Shown in pieces: positions 32,566 to 40,880 of a stretch of DNA of 64,000 nucleotides. The notes under the pieces are model-generated. The model saw only the letters and a program-made list of their open reading frames with translations, made no database searches and had not been told where the DNA came from. This stretch comes from a virus. Position numbers and translations under genes: made by a program. The stretch spans positions 62,001 through 126,000 of IMG/VR virus record IMGVR_UViG_3300027899_000001. One strand, written 5' to 3'. Numbering within the stretch: the first letter of the stretch is position 1; each line of letters begins with the position of its first letter.

Positions 32566-34616
32566 GGTTCTAAATCTATTCTTCCATCAATTTGTTTACA
32601 ATATTTACGTACTTTTGCATTAGTAAATTTTCCTGGATTACCTCCAGCATAAAAATTACCAGTTCTGCCGCGTCCTCTGGTTACTATTTTAGGACAACCT
32701 TCTAAAGACATTAATTTATTATCAGAACATCTAAAATATCCATGAACTTCCTTAGGAAATCCTCGTAATGAAGTTAAACCCTGATGTCCAAAATCACACC
32801 ACCCGTCTACAATATTAAAAGTTATATATGATGGTAATTGGTCAATATGAACATCTATTTTTCCTGCTAAATTTCCGTGTACATCAATAGTACCATCTTT
32901 TCTAATTACATATGGCGATTTATAATTTTGATCATCGTTTTGTTCTATTTCTATATTTTTATCAAACCATTCTGCAATTTTTTTCACTATGCCAATTCCC
33001 ATATCATATATAGGATCAGATTCTTCTGTAAATTTTTCATTTATTCTTGGATAATAAGATTCTGTAATTGTATCCATTTTTTCCGGTTTCATAATAGCTA
33101 CACTAACATTAGAAGACATTGTTGTGGGTTTTCTAATATAAACTCTTATTTTATTTAATTCTCCACAAATTTTAGCAAAATACGTTATTTCAATTCCTGT
33201 TGCTGAATTGCTGTCTTTAATTAGAATTCGTCCATCAATATTTTTATTAGATATATTATAAATTGATACACCGCCATTTTGTTCACGTTTAGTTATATCA
33301 ACTTTCTCTGGATTTCCCGTGTCATCTCCAGTAAATATAAAAAATGTTGGATTTTTTCCCAATCCCATAGAATATGATAATAAACCGTTAATGAATAAAT
33401 TATCTTGAGATACTTTAGTTAATAAATAATTAAGTAATTTAAGAGATGCATATTTTATTTTGGCAGAATTAACTTTTTTAAATCCATCAATAGGATCTTC
33501 CTTTGCATATTTATATAAATGGGCTTCTTTTATTTGAGATATATTAATATCAACTTTTTTTCTTTCGTCTATAATTCCTTGTAAAAATCTATTGTTATCC
33601 CAAGTTAATTCTTCTTTTGTAAGATCATATTTATCTTTTACTGTTTCAGATTTACGTAAATATCCTTTTCCCCATCCCGCTTGAGATTTACTTTCTTTTA
33701 ACGATATGCCTAATATGATTTTACTATCATCATATGATTTTAGATCTTCAACAAATATACTATTATAATCTCCTATTTTAAATTCTTCTGTTTGCTTTTC
33801 TTTAGCTTTATTCCAAGTTTCTAATACTTTTGATTCTTGACCGGGCTTAACTAAAATAAAATCCATAGGACACCATTTATCAACTTCTTTCTTAGTAAAT
33901 CCTAAACTTGTTGCTGCTTCTTCTTTAATTTTCTTAAAAAGAGCATTATTTCTATAAGGAATCCAATCTTTATATTCTGTAGTTTTTAATTTTTTTCCAA
34001 CAGCCATAGCATTAAATATGCTAAGAAGAATTTTTTCATTAAAATTTGCAATATCTTTTGCAAGTTCAGCTACAATAGAATCAATTTCTGATTGTTCTAC
34101 TCCTTTAATACCTTTTGTTCCTATATCTTTTATTAATAATCCTAAAAGCTTTTTATATTCTGCTTCGTTTTTATCTTTAATATTAAAGGGTTTATATTGA
34201 TTATCAATATCATCTGTTTCAAAAAAGAAAATAGCAAGCCCTTCTTTAAATTCTGTAGTAGTTCTTGTAGTTTTTCCTCTATAATTGCTATCTGAAAATA
34301 CAAGATTTTTTTCTGTTCCATTAAGATTAAAACTAATAGATTTAAATTTTGATGATATGTCTAAACCTTCTTCACCTTCTTTTGGCTCTAATATCTTAAT
34401 AGTAGTCGGATCTACATTAATATTATATTTTTTAATAACTTCTTTAAAATCATTTACTAATTCATCAATAGTTACAACTCCTTTATTTTTTAAACGAGTA
34501 TCTTTAGAATGAATGCTATATTTCTCAGGAAATTCTGCAAGAATTTTATTTCTTATAGAGCCCACTGTGTTTAATTTGTCTATTTTTTCTAATAATCTGG
34601 GATAAAAAGACATCAT
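32562..34616 (-). CDS. Large protein with internal tag and leucine-rich-like end
   Basis: 684 residues, start MMSFYPRLLEKIDK. At about residue 529 lies YYPRINEKFTEESDPIYDMG, a complete tag inside the chain. It is followed by IRKDGTIDV and leucine-rich-like steps (GHQGLTSLRGFPKEVHGYFR, CSDNKLMSLEGCPKIV) as in the polyprotein's last module. The large N-terminal part contains PMDFILVKPGQE and IILGISLKESKSQAGWGKGY, a D ... S-L-K arrangement that could be a PD-(D/E)XK nuclease core (tentative). Looks like a fusion of a big protein with a tagged one, or a precursor to be cut. Late-like promoter at 34621-34636. Confidence 0.65.
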   Translation of the reverse strand: MMSFYPRLLEKIDKLNTVGSIRNKILAEFPEKYSIHSKDTRLKNKGVVTIDELVNDFKEVIKKYNINVDPTTIKILEPKEGEEGLDISSKFKSISFNLNGTEKNLVFSDSNYRGKTTRTTTEFKEGLAIFFFETDDIDNQYKPFNIKDKNEAEYKKLLGLLIKDIGTKGIKGVEQSEIDSIVAELAKDIANFNEKILLSIFNAMAVGKKLKTTEYKDWIPYRNNALFKKIKEEAATSLGFTKKEVDKWCPMDFILVKPGQESKVLETWNKAKEKQTEEFKIGDYNSIFVEDLKSYDDSKIILGISLKESKSQAGWGKGYLRKSETVKDKYDLTKEELTWDNNRFLQGIIDERKKVDINISQIKEAHLYKYAKEDPIDGFKKVNSAKIKYASLKLLNYLLTKVSQDNLFINGLLSYSMGLGKNPTFFIFTGDDTGNPEKVDITKREQNGGVSIYNISNKNIDGRILIKDSNSATGIEITYFAKICGELNKIRVYIRKPTTMSSNVSVAIMKPEKMDTITESYYPRINEKFTEESDPIYDMGIGIVKKIAEWFDKNIEIEQNDDQNYKSPYVIRKDGTIDVHGNLAGKIDVHIDQLPSYITFNIVDGWCDFGHQGLTSLRGFPKEVHGYFRCSDNKLMSLEGCPKIVTRGRGRTGNFYAGGNPGKFTNAKVRKYCKQIDGRIDLEP

Positions 34617-34620
34617 TAGT

Positions 34621-34636
34621 TTTATTTTATATATTT
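34621..34636 (-). promoter_or_regulatory. Late-like promoter
   Basis: Minus strand AAATATATAAAATAAA just upstream of the 684-aa gene. Confidence 0.5.
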
Positions 34637-34648
34637 AGATATTTACAA

Positions 34649-34678
34649 GATAAAAAATCCCGGTGATTAGCCGGGATT
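34649..34678 (-). terminator. Terminator of gp45
   Basis: Minus strand AATCCCGG, 7-base loop, CCGGGATT, then TTTT. Perfect 8-bp stem. Confidence 0.9.
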
Positions 34679-34717
34679 GGATTTTCCTTTCGGAATATCG
34701 ATAATGAAAAAGACAGC

Positions 34718-35497
34718 TTATTCAGTATCAGTAGTCATAGATAATACGCAAACAGTATCACTATCTTTTGATTTGAATACTAATCGATCTTCGCCAAGAT
34801 CTACATTGTAATTTTCGATATCAATATTTGCGTATTGATTCTTAAATACACTTAAAGTTGTTGCAGTTCTTCCTATTTCACATATTGTTAATTCAAATGT
34901 TTTTCCAGATACAACTACTTCGTTATCTTTAAATTTAAATTCAATGAACTTATGATCATTATCTATTGCACATAAAGAATTGATCTTTTCTATATTTGCT
35001 TTCACTAATTCAAATGTACCAAGTACACCCATCTTAGCTATTGTATTCATAAATAAATCATCAGGAATATATTTGAAAACTTTAAGAGATGTACATTGAG
35101 TACTCATTTTCAAACTTTTATTCTTAAATTCTAATGTTTCAGCTGCAAAATTTGTAATTTTATCATCGCCTACAAGTTCTTGATAATTTACAATAATTGT
35201 AAATTCCATCTCACTAAACTGATCAATTATTTTAATTAAACGGGGAATATTAAAAATTCCAACTTTAATTCTTTTAGGCTCTTTTGTTCCTTTTGTTAAT
35301 AATCCCGCTTCATCAAAAGCAATAGTGCTCATTTTAACAACAGATCTTTCTGTGTTATATGTTTTTGCTATAAATGTGGAAGTGGTTTCATCTATCTCTA
35401 AAAGTAAAGAGTTATCAATAATAGAGAATTTTTTAAGCCATGCTGTGAATGCCTTAACGTTTTTTGCAGTAAATTCAAGTGTCTTTTTCGAAGCCAT
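34718..35497 (-). CDS. gp45: Sliding clamp (gp45-like)
   Basis: 259 residues; T4 gp45 has 228. Two-fold PCNA-like layout of alternating strands, with FTAKNVKAFTAWLKKFSIID at the start and DRLVFKSKDSDTVCVLSMTT at the end, characteristic of gp45 clamps. It tethers the polymerase and, in T4, activates late transcription through gp55 and gp33. Expressed from an exact TATAAATAC (35514-35521) and closed by a strong terminator, so it is a single-gene unit. Confidence 0.8.
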   Translation of the reverse strand: MASKKTLEFTAKNVKAFTAWLKKFSIIDNSLLLEIDETTSTFIAKTYNTERSVVKMSTIAFDEAGLLTKGTKEPKRIKVGIFNIPRLIKIIDQFSEMEFTIIVNYQELVGDDKITNFAAETLEFKNKSLKMSTQCTSLKVFKYIPDDLFMNTIAKMGVLGTFELVKANIEKINSLCAIDNDHKFIEFKFKDNEVVVSGKTFELTICEIGRTATTLSVFKNQYANIDIENYNVDLGEDRLVFKSKDSDTVCVLSMTTDTE

Positions 35498-35513
35498 AAT
35501 TTTATGTATTTAG

Positions 35514-35521
35514 TATTTATA
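35514..35521 (-). promoter_or_regulatory. T4-late promoter core of gp45
   Basis: Minus strand TATAAATAC, identical to the T4 late consensus, 17 bases before the ATG. Confidence 0.6.
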
Positions 35522-35563
35522 TTTTTATACTGTAATACATAAAAGTTTTAATTTAACAATTTT

Positions 35564-35983
35564 TTAATCATATTTTTTATCTAATAAAATGTTATTTAAA
35601 TAATCTTTTATATCTGGATAATAATTAAAGTAATAATATCTATGAACAGTTTCTTCATATTGTTTTTTCGTTATTTGTAATTCTTTACAAATATTACCAA
35701 TTCTTTTTCGCTTTTTATACCAAATTATAAATGTGTAGATTGCTATCAATGCTAATAAAAATGCATAAAAAATGCTAGTTATGTATAGACAATACATGGG
35801 TAGTCCTAAAAGATGTGAACTTGCAGCCATTAAAAATGGAAAAAATAAACCAAAACAAGAAATTATAACTGGCCATATATTACGAGATAAACTTACTACT
35901 GAAATATATTTTATAAAAAATAATTCACATGAACTAGGAGAGAATTTTCTATATGCTTCTTCAAATTGTTTTTTAGTTATCAT
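35564..35983 (-). CDS. Membrane protein (139 aa)
   Basis: Hydrophilic ends around two or three membrane segments (about residues 34-55 and 65-90: VIISCFGLFFPFLMAASSHL, YITSIFYAFLLALIAIYTFI). Cytoplasmic-type C-terminus rich in Tyr and charged residues (KQYEETVHRYYYFNYYPDIK). No family recognised. An alternative translation on the other strand is a shadow. Confidence 0.6.
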   Translation of the reverse strand: MITKKQFEEAYRKFSPSSCELFFIKYISVVSLSRNIWPVIISCFGLFFPFLMAASSHLLGLPMYCLYITSIFYAFLLALIAIYTFIIWYKKRKRIGNICKELQITKKQYEETVHRYYYFNYYPDIKDYLNNILLDKKYD

Positions 35984-36025
35984 CTACAAAATACATACTT
36001 TTTATATTTATTCATGATTTTTTAT

Positions 36026-36111
36026 GAATATATAATAAAAGCAGTAATCTTTATCTGTATAATAAAGAAACCGAAGAGGGATCAACGGCTGTCCTGCTAA
36101 ATTATATATTC
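36026..36111. repeat. Inverted repeat with paired promoters, element 2
   Basis: Arms GAATATATAATAAAAGCAG (36026-36044) and CTGCTAAATTATATATTC (36094-36111) are inverted copies apart from a small offset. Inside, CTTTAT/ATAAAG and CCG/CGG hairpins can form. The 12-base loop of the second contains GGGATCAA, whose GGA could pair with the TCC just before the right arm. Same plan as element 1 at 19972-20053. Confidence 0.6.
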
Positions 36112-36131
36112 TTAAAATAATAGGGGGATTC

Positions 36132-36884
36132 ATGGAAAAGAAATTTAATTATGTTTATTTAACAACAAATCTTGTTAATGGTAATCAATATGTTGGTGAT
36201 CGATCTTGTAATTGTAATCCAGAAAATGATAAATATTTAGGTAGTGGTACATATTATAAAAACGCTGAAAAACTATACGGAAAAGTAAATTTTAATAAAC
36301 AAATACTTGAATGTTTTGATACACGTGAAAAAGCTTTTAATGCTCAAGAAAAATATATTAAACAATATAATACATTAGTTCCAAACGGATATAATATAGA
36401 TCCCGTTGGTGGGCATGGAACTTATGGCGGATATTTGTCTGAAGAAACAAAATTAAAAATAGGTAATTCAAATAAAGGAAAAATCCATACAGAAGAAACA
36501 AAAAATTTATGGAAAAAACAAAGAAAAGGAAAAAATAATGGCATGTATGGTAAAGGTTATTTAATTTCTAAAGAAAAAAATGGAAGATATAATGAACCAG
36601 TATCTTCTAAAACGAAAGAAAAAATAAGTAACTCTAAAAAAGGTAAAAATACATGGATGAAAGGAAAAAATCATTCAATAAAAACAAAAGAACAAATTAG
36701 TAAAACAAAATCAAAATTAAGTTTTGAACAAAAACAAGAAATTTTTAATTCAATTAAAAATCGTAATACTAATCAAACAATAGAAGATATAATAAAAATT
36801 TTAATTATTAAATTTAATGTGTCTAGAAATACTATTTATAGAGCATATAATTATATTTACTCAATTTCTTCATTATCTTCTTGA
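36132..36884 (+). CDS. GIY-YIG homing endonuclease with NUMOD3 repeats
   Basis: 250 residues. N-terminal GIY-YIG-type module: YVYLTTNLVNGNQYVGDRS, then LGSGTYYKNAEKLYGK and FNAQEKYIKQY with the catalytic Glu. NUMOD3 repeats follow (SEETKLKIGNSNKGKIHTEE, SSKTKEKISNSKKGK, SIKTKEQISKTKSK) and a C-terminal helix-turn-helix-like part. A purine-rich AGGGGG lies 7-12 bases before the ATG, one of the few Shine-Dalgarno-like sites here. The last 28 bases overlap the convergent gp52 gene. Confidence 0.9.
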   Translation: MEKKFNYVYLTTNLVNGNQYVGDRSCNCNPENDKYLGSGTYYKNAEKLYGKVNFNKQILECFDTREKAFNAQEKYIKQYNTLVPNGYNIDPVGGHGTYGGYLSEETKLKIGNSNKGKIHTEETKNLWKKQRKGKNNGMYGKGYLISKEKNGRYNEPVSSKTKEKISNSKKGKNTWMKGKNHSIKTKEQISKTKSKLSFEQKQEIFNSIKNRNTNQTIEDIIKILIIKFNVSRNTIYRAYNYIYSISSLSS

Positions 36885-38317
36885 TTATCACTATCAAATA
36901 CATCATTACCATCCCATATTATAATACCCTCTTTATCTTCAGTTATATCACCTGTTTCAAACAGATTAACTATATTTGTTTTATGTCCAATTCCACGAGC
37001 CAATGTAGGATCAGGATATTTGTTAAAGGCTTTTTCTGCTTCTTTTAATTCTTTTTCTTTTTCTTTAAGATCTCTTATTAGCGCTCTTATTGTTGCTGCA
37101 GTTGCAAAAAGTTCATCGGTTGTGAACTTTCTTGATGTCATTCTCTCTAATCGTTCAACTATTTCTTTTTCATAGTTTTTAGCTTTAAACCATTCATCGA
37201 TTTCATTATTTGTTCTAATATTAGTTTTAGTTTTTTCTAATATAAATCCTATAAATAGTTCTTTAGCATAACTAAAGTTTAATTCAAAAGATAATTTATC
37301 TCTTTCGTATAAAGTATTCTTTAGTTTTAATCTAACTACTTGCCATTTGTAATCTTCAAGATATTGCTCAATCGAATCATATGTAAGAACTTGTCCATCT
37401 TTAATGAATACTGGATTTTCAGTTACAATTACTGAAAATGCTTTTTGAACAAATCTTATTACTTCTTCCCAATCTTCCTTTGATCTTCCTATATAAGCAA
37501 TTTCTATATTTACTTTATGTTTAGAATCATCTTTAATTCTTATATTACCCTCAAATTTATTAAAAAGATAATCTAATTTTTTAAGAACGGTATCATATTT
37601 AAGAATTGGAGGAATTTCTTTAACTGTAATTTTTTTATTATCAATAGTTACGTTTGAAGAAATTAACCATGCTTTATCAACGCCTTTATATTTTTCTATA
37701 TTTCCATTAAATCCTTCAAAATAAGGTTTAACACTTTTACGAGTTCCTGCTAAAAAATCTTGAATGTCTTTCAATTTACGAGGAAGTATAGTTGTTTTAT
37801 ATCCAACAGCAATACCTACTATAGGTGTAACTAGACCAAGGGGTATATCCATCCAGAACGGATCGTACGGGCCCTCAGGTTCTCTTGTAGTAAGGTAATT
37901 ATACTTATTAAGGATACCATTAGCTGGACCTGAAAGTCTTACAGATGTGTATCTTGCTGCTGCTGGAGAAGGAGATACCTCAGATCCAAAAAATCCATAT
38001 CCTTCAAGAATTTGTAATGCATTACCAAAAGGTCGAGCTAATTTAGAGATAGCTCCTTCTAAAGATGTATTACCGTGATGATAACCATCTTCTATAGATT
38101 TACCAACAACTGTAAGTGTTTTCTGATATGCACCTGGAGAATTTTTAAGTATGAATCTTTGTACAGGAGTAAGTGCATCATAGAAACTGGGAATGCCCCT
38201 AGCTTCTAAGACATACACAGCATAATCTCTAAACTTACTATCTATAAATTTAGAAATTGGAAGACGTATTATTTTTTCTTTTTGTTTAGGCTTTGTTAGA
38301 TCTCGTTTACTCATCAA
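36857..38317 (-). CDS. gp52: DNA topoisomerase II medium subunit, GyrA-like (gp52)
   Basis: 486 residues; T4 gp52 has 442. N-terminal FRDYAVYVLEARGIPSFYDA with LTPVQRFIL, then HHGNTSLEGAISKLARPF and SPAAARYTSVRLS containing the catalytic Tyr (AARYT). C-terminal coiled coil about 380-450. Cuts and rejoins DNA together with the gp39-type ATPase, whose gene is fractured at 49994-53267. The 3' end is overlapped by the GIY-YIG gene on the other strand. Confidence 0.93.
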   Translation of the reverse strand: MMSKRDLTKPKQKEKIIRLPISKFIDSKFRDYAVYVLEARGIPSFYDALTPVQRFILKNSPGAYQKTLTVVGKSIEDGYHHGNTSLEGAISKLARPFGNALQILEGYGFFGSEVSPSPAAARYTSVRLSGPANGILNKYNYLTTREPEGPYDPFWMDIPLGLVTPIVGIAVGYKTTILPRKLKDIQDFLAGTRKSVKPYFEGFNGNIEKYKGVDKAWLISSNVTIDNKKITVKEIPPILKYDTVLKKLDYLFNKFEGNIRIKDDSKHKVNIEIAYIGRSKEDWEEVIRFVQKAFSVIVTENPVFIKDGQVLTYDSIEQYLEDYKWQVVRLKLKNTLYERDKLSFELNFSYAKELFIGFILEKTKTNIRTNNEIDEWFKAKNYEKEIVERLERMTSRKFTTDELFATAATIRALIRDLKEKEKELKEAEKAFNKYPDPTLARGIGHKTNIVNLFETGDITEDKEGIIIWDGNDVFDSDNQEDNEEIE

Positions 38318-38609
38318 ATTCTTTCTTAAGTTTAAGATAACTTTCGTAACGTCTTTTCTTCATTTTTTCTTTAAAAAAGTTTTCCTCTTTTTTTCTTTTT
38401 TCAAATTCTTCATCAGTTTCTAAGAATTCTCTTTCAACTTCAAGAAACCAATGAGCATCCCAAGATTCATTTTCAGAATAAAATCCTTCATCAAATCCTG
38501 CACGTATTCTGTCTTCGGGTTGAAGTTCTATTGTTATTTCTTTATATAACACTGGACCGTCCCAGTTTTTAGTGCTGAATACGGTTTTAATTATTTTTTT
38601 CTTTTCCAT
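38307..38609 (-). CDS. Charged hypothetical protein (100 aa)
   Basis: Start chosen at the ATG at 38609 (MEKKKIIKTVFSTKNWDGPV); an upstream TTG would add six residues overlapping the promoter. Acidic and aromatic middle (AGFDEGFYSENESWDAHWFL), Lys/Glu-rich helical end. Overlaps gp52 by 11 bases. Early-type promoter directly in front. No family recognised. Confidence 0.6.
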   Translation of the reverse strand: MEKKKIIKTVFSTKNWDGPVLYKEITIELQPEDRIRAGFDEGFYSENESWDAHWFLEVEREFLETDEEFEKRKKEENFFKEKMKKRRYESYLKLKKEFDE

Positions 38610-38645
38610 AATGTAAATATAATACAAATATTTGACAGAAAAAAA
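38610..38645 (-). promoter_or_regulatory. Early-type promoter
   Basis: Minus strand T-run, CTGTCAAA and TATATTTACA, with the spacing identical to those at 57305 and 58127. It abuts the ATG, so the transcript would be leaderless or nearly so. Confidence 0.5.
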
Positions 38646-38666
38646 TATTATGATAAAAATTTTTGA

Positions 38667-38906
38667 TTATTTAAGATCTTTTAAGATATTTGCGTAAGGA
38701 TCTATTTCTTTTACTTCTTCAGTTATTTCTTTTTCAAATCCTGTAAGTTCATTTTCATCTTTATCTTGATCTTTAGCTAAAAGTTTGTGAGTATCAACTT
38801 CTATTTCACCTCCTAAATCTGGTTCTAATTTAGTATTTTCATAGATATATTCACTTTTTGATGGATTATCTTCCCAGGGTCCCCAAATATTAAGTTTCTT
38901 TTTCAT
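38667..38906 (-). CDS. Acidic hypothetical protein (79 aa)
   Basis: MKKKLNIWGPWEDNPSKSEY start, acidic remainder (HKLLAKDQDKDENELTGFEK, EITEEVKEIDPYANILKDL). No recognised family. One base separates it from the next upstream gene; same direction as gp52. Confidence 0.5.
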   Translation of the reverse strand: MKKKLNIWGPWEDNPSKSEYIYENTKLEPDLGGEIEVDTHKLLAKDQDKDENELTGFEKEITEEVKEIDPYANILKDLK

Positions 38907-38907
38907 G

Positions 38908-39474
38908 TTATTTAATATTGTTTATTAGATCTTTTTTAATTGATTCTATATTTCCTGGATTATTTATATAATTTAATGAACAATAAGTTTCAACTAATTT
39001 ATTAAATACTTTTTTGTTTTCTATTAAATTTTTTCTTGTTACATGATTTTTATCAAGTATTTTGAAAATTTCACTTAAATGTTGTTTTGTATCAAATTCA
39101 TCAGGAATTATAGAAAATGACATTTTAGGTTTAATTTCTTTAGGCTCTTCTAATGATTCGCTTAATTTATTATCAAATTTAACTTCAACCTTTTTAGATA
39201 TATCAGTTGAATATTGACTTTGCCAAGGATGAAATACAGTATCTTCTGCTATAACTTCTAAAGAGATTTTACCCACATAATTTTCTTTAAGAATACCCTT
39301 TAATTTGTTTATAGGAATTTTAACAGTTCCATCGGGATTAATTTCTCCTGTAAATGTTAATGTAAAATTTTCAGTTTCTAACATAAGACGAGCTTCACTT
39401 TCAGTTAAAGATGCTCCTTCTATATTAACATTGCATTGAAAAATTTTGTTTTTATCAAGAAATATTTTGTACAT
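38908..39474 (-). CDS. Hypothetical protein (188 aa) with beta-rich N-terminus
   Basis: The first about 110 residues look like a beta-sandwich (FQCNVNIEGASLTESEARLM, ENFTLTFTGEINPDGTVKIP); a helical C-terminal part follows a linker (SLEEPKEIKPKMSFSI). Overlaps its upstream neighbour by 20 bases. Possibly virion-associated; no family recognised. Confidence 0.55.
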   Translation of the reverse strand: MYKIFLDKNKIFQCNVNIEGASLTESEARLMLETENFTLTFTGEINPDGTVKIPINKLKGILKENYVGKISLEVIAEDTVFHPWQSQYSTDISKKVEVKFDNKLSESLEEPKEIKPKMSFSIIPDEFDTKQHLSEIFKILDKNHVTRKNLIENKKVFNKLVETYCSLNYINNPGNIESIKKDLINNIK

Positions 39475-39796
39475 TTACTTCTATTTTATTTTTAAGCATT
39501 TCATTAAGTATTATGTCAATGTGTTCTGCTGTGATCTTTATATCTTCGTTTTTGTATTTATATGATATATATTCATCTTCTCCTGTAATTTTGCATACTA
39601 TTTTTATTATTCTACGTTTCTTTTCTTCTGAAAGTTTATTGAGTTTATCTAGATCATGTTTTCGTACGCCTCCACCTAAAGGCGCTGTAGCAGCAAAAGG
39701 AAGAACCTCGCTAATTAAAAATCCAACTTCTTCCCAATTCATATTAACATTTTCCCAATTAATAAGAACTTCTTCCCAATTATAATACTGAAACAT
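39455..39796 (-). CDS. Hypothetical protein (113 aa) with repeated NWE motif
   Basis: Begins MFQYYNWEEVLINWENVNMN, where N-W-E-x-V occurs three times, then a Gly/Ala turn (FAATAPLGGGVRKHDLDKLN) and a helical domain KKRRIIKIVCKITGEDEYIS. Divergently arranged with the plus-strand fibre genes, separated by 52 bases that must hold promoters for both sides. Unknown function. Confidence 0.55.
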   Translation of the reverse strand: MFQYYNWEEVLINWENVNMNWEEVGFLISEVLPFAATAPLGGGVRKHDLDKLNKLSEEKKRRIIKIVCKITGEDEYISYKYKNEDIKITAEHIDIILNEMLKNKIEVNVQNIS

Positions 39797-39848
39797 ACGG
39801 TATATTTTATATAGAATATATATTAAAATATATTAAACATCTAATCAT

Positions 39849-40877
39849 ATGAGTTTAGAATTAACAGGAAAATATGTATCTTCCACCTATCTTAATTTAG
39901 TGCAGCATGCCAGCGATAATAATTATTATGATGGCGCTGGTAATTTACTTACAATAGGAAGTGGAATTCAAGGAATTCAGGGAATTCAAGGAATTCAGGG
40001 AATACAGGGAAATGATGGAGCTCAAGGAATTCAGGGAACTCAAGGAATAATTGGAATTCAAGGAACTCAAGGCATACAAGGAATTGATGGTACTCAAGGA
40101 ACTCAAGGTACTCAAGGAATTCAGGGAATTCAGGGTATTCAAGGAATAAATGGAATACAAGGAACTCAAGGTATTCAAGGAATAGATGGGGCTCAAGGAA
40201 CTCAAGGTATACAAGGAATTCAAGGAATAGATGGAACTCAAGGAACTCAAGGGATTCAGGGAACTCAAGGAATTCAAGGAATAACGGGTATTCAAGGTAC
40301 TCAAGGTATTCAAGGAATTCAAGGAATAGATGGAACTCAAGGAACACAAGGTATTCAAGGAATTCAAGGTACTCAAGGTATTCAAGGAATACAAGGGACT
40401 CAAGGAACTCAAGGTATTCAAGGAATTGATGGTGCACAAGGAGCTCAAAGTATTCAAGGAATTCAGGGAATACAAGGAATACAAGGAACAAGCCTTCTTA
40501 ATATAGTTGATGACACTACTCCACAATTAGGAGGAGAATTAGATGCACAAGCCCATTCAATAGGATTTACTCAACAAACTATCACTTATGATGTAACTAC
40601 AACTACAGTTGATTGGAAATTAGGTAATAAAGCTTCGATTACAGCAACAGGAAATATAGGAACATTTGCTTTTACTAATCCTTCTTATGCCTGTAATTTA
40701 TTATTAAAATTCATTCATGATGGAGGAGGCAGAACTGTTACAACTTGGGATACTGATATTAAATGGGCAGGAGCAACTCCGCCTACTTTAAGCACAGGTT
40801 CTGGAAACATAGATATTTTAAGTTTTTACTTTGATGGCACCAATTATTACGGTATGGCATCATTAAATTTTGCATAA
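39849..40877 (+). CDS. Collagen-like tail fibre protein
   Basis: 342 residues. A short N-terminal head (MSLELTGKYVSSTYLNLVQH) is followed by about 170 residues of Gly-x-Gln/Gly-x-Asp triplets (GIQGIQG, GTQGIDG; about residues 38-215), a trimeric collagen-like shaft. The C-terminal beta-rich domain (LLNIVDDTTPQLGGELDAQA, GNIDILSFYFDGTNYYGMAS) resembles the receptor-end or trimerisation domain of other phage fibres. First gene of the plus-strand adhesin operon. The open frames on the other strand over the shaft are artefacts of the repeats. Confidence 0.88.
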   Translation: MSLELTGKYVSSTYLNLVQHASDNNYYDGAGNLLTIGSGIQGIQGIQGIQGIQGNDGAQGIQGTQGIIGIQGTQGIQGIDGTQGTQGTQGIQGIQGIQGINGIQGTQGIQGIDGAQGTQGIQGIQGIDGTQGTQGIQGTQGIQGITGIQGTQGIQGIQGIDGTQGTQGIQGIQGTQGIQGIQGTQGTQGIQGIDGAQGAQSIQGIQGIQGIQGTSLLNIVDDTTPQLGGELDAQAHSIGFTQQTITYDVTTTTVDWKLGNKASITATGNIGTFAFTNPSYACNLLLKFIHDGGGRTVTTWDTDIKWAGATPPTLSTGSGNIDILSFYFDGTNYYGMASLNFA

Positions 40878-40880
40878 TAT

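Noticed and set aside
39960-40490. CRISPR-like array
   Set aside because: The short repeats are codon-level Gly-x-Gln repeats of the collagen-like shaft, in frame, without spacers.
39945-40526. Long open frames on the minus strand over the fibre gene
   Set aside because: They are low-complexity translations (Leu/Ser/Asn or Phe/Leu/Glu) of the collagen-like repeat read backwards.
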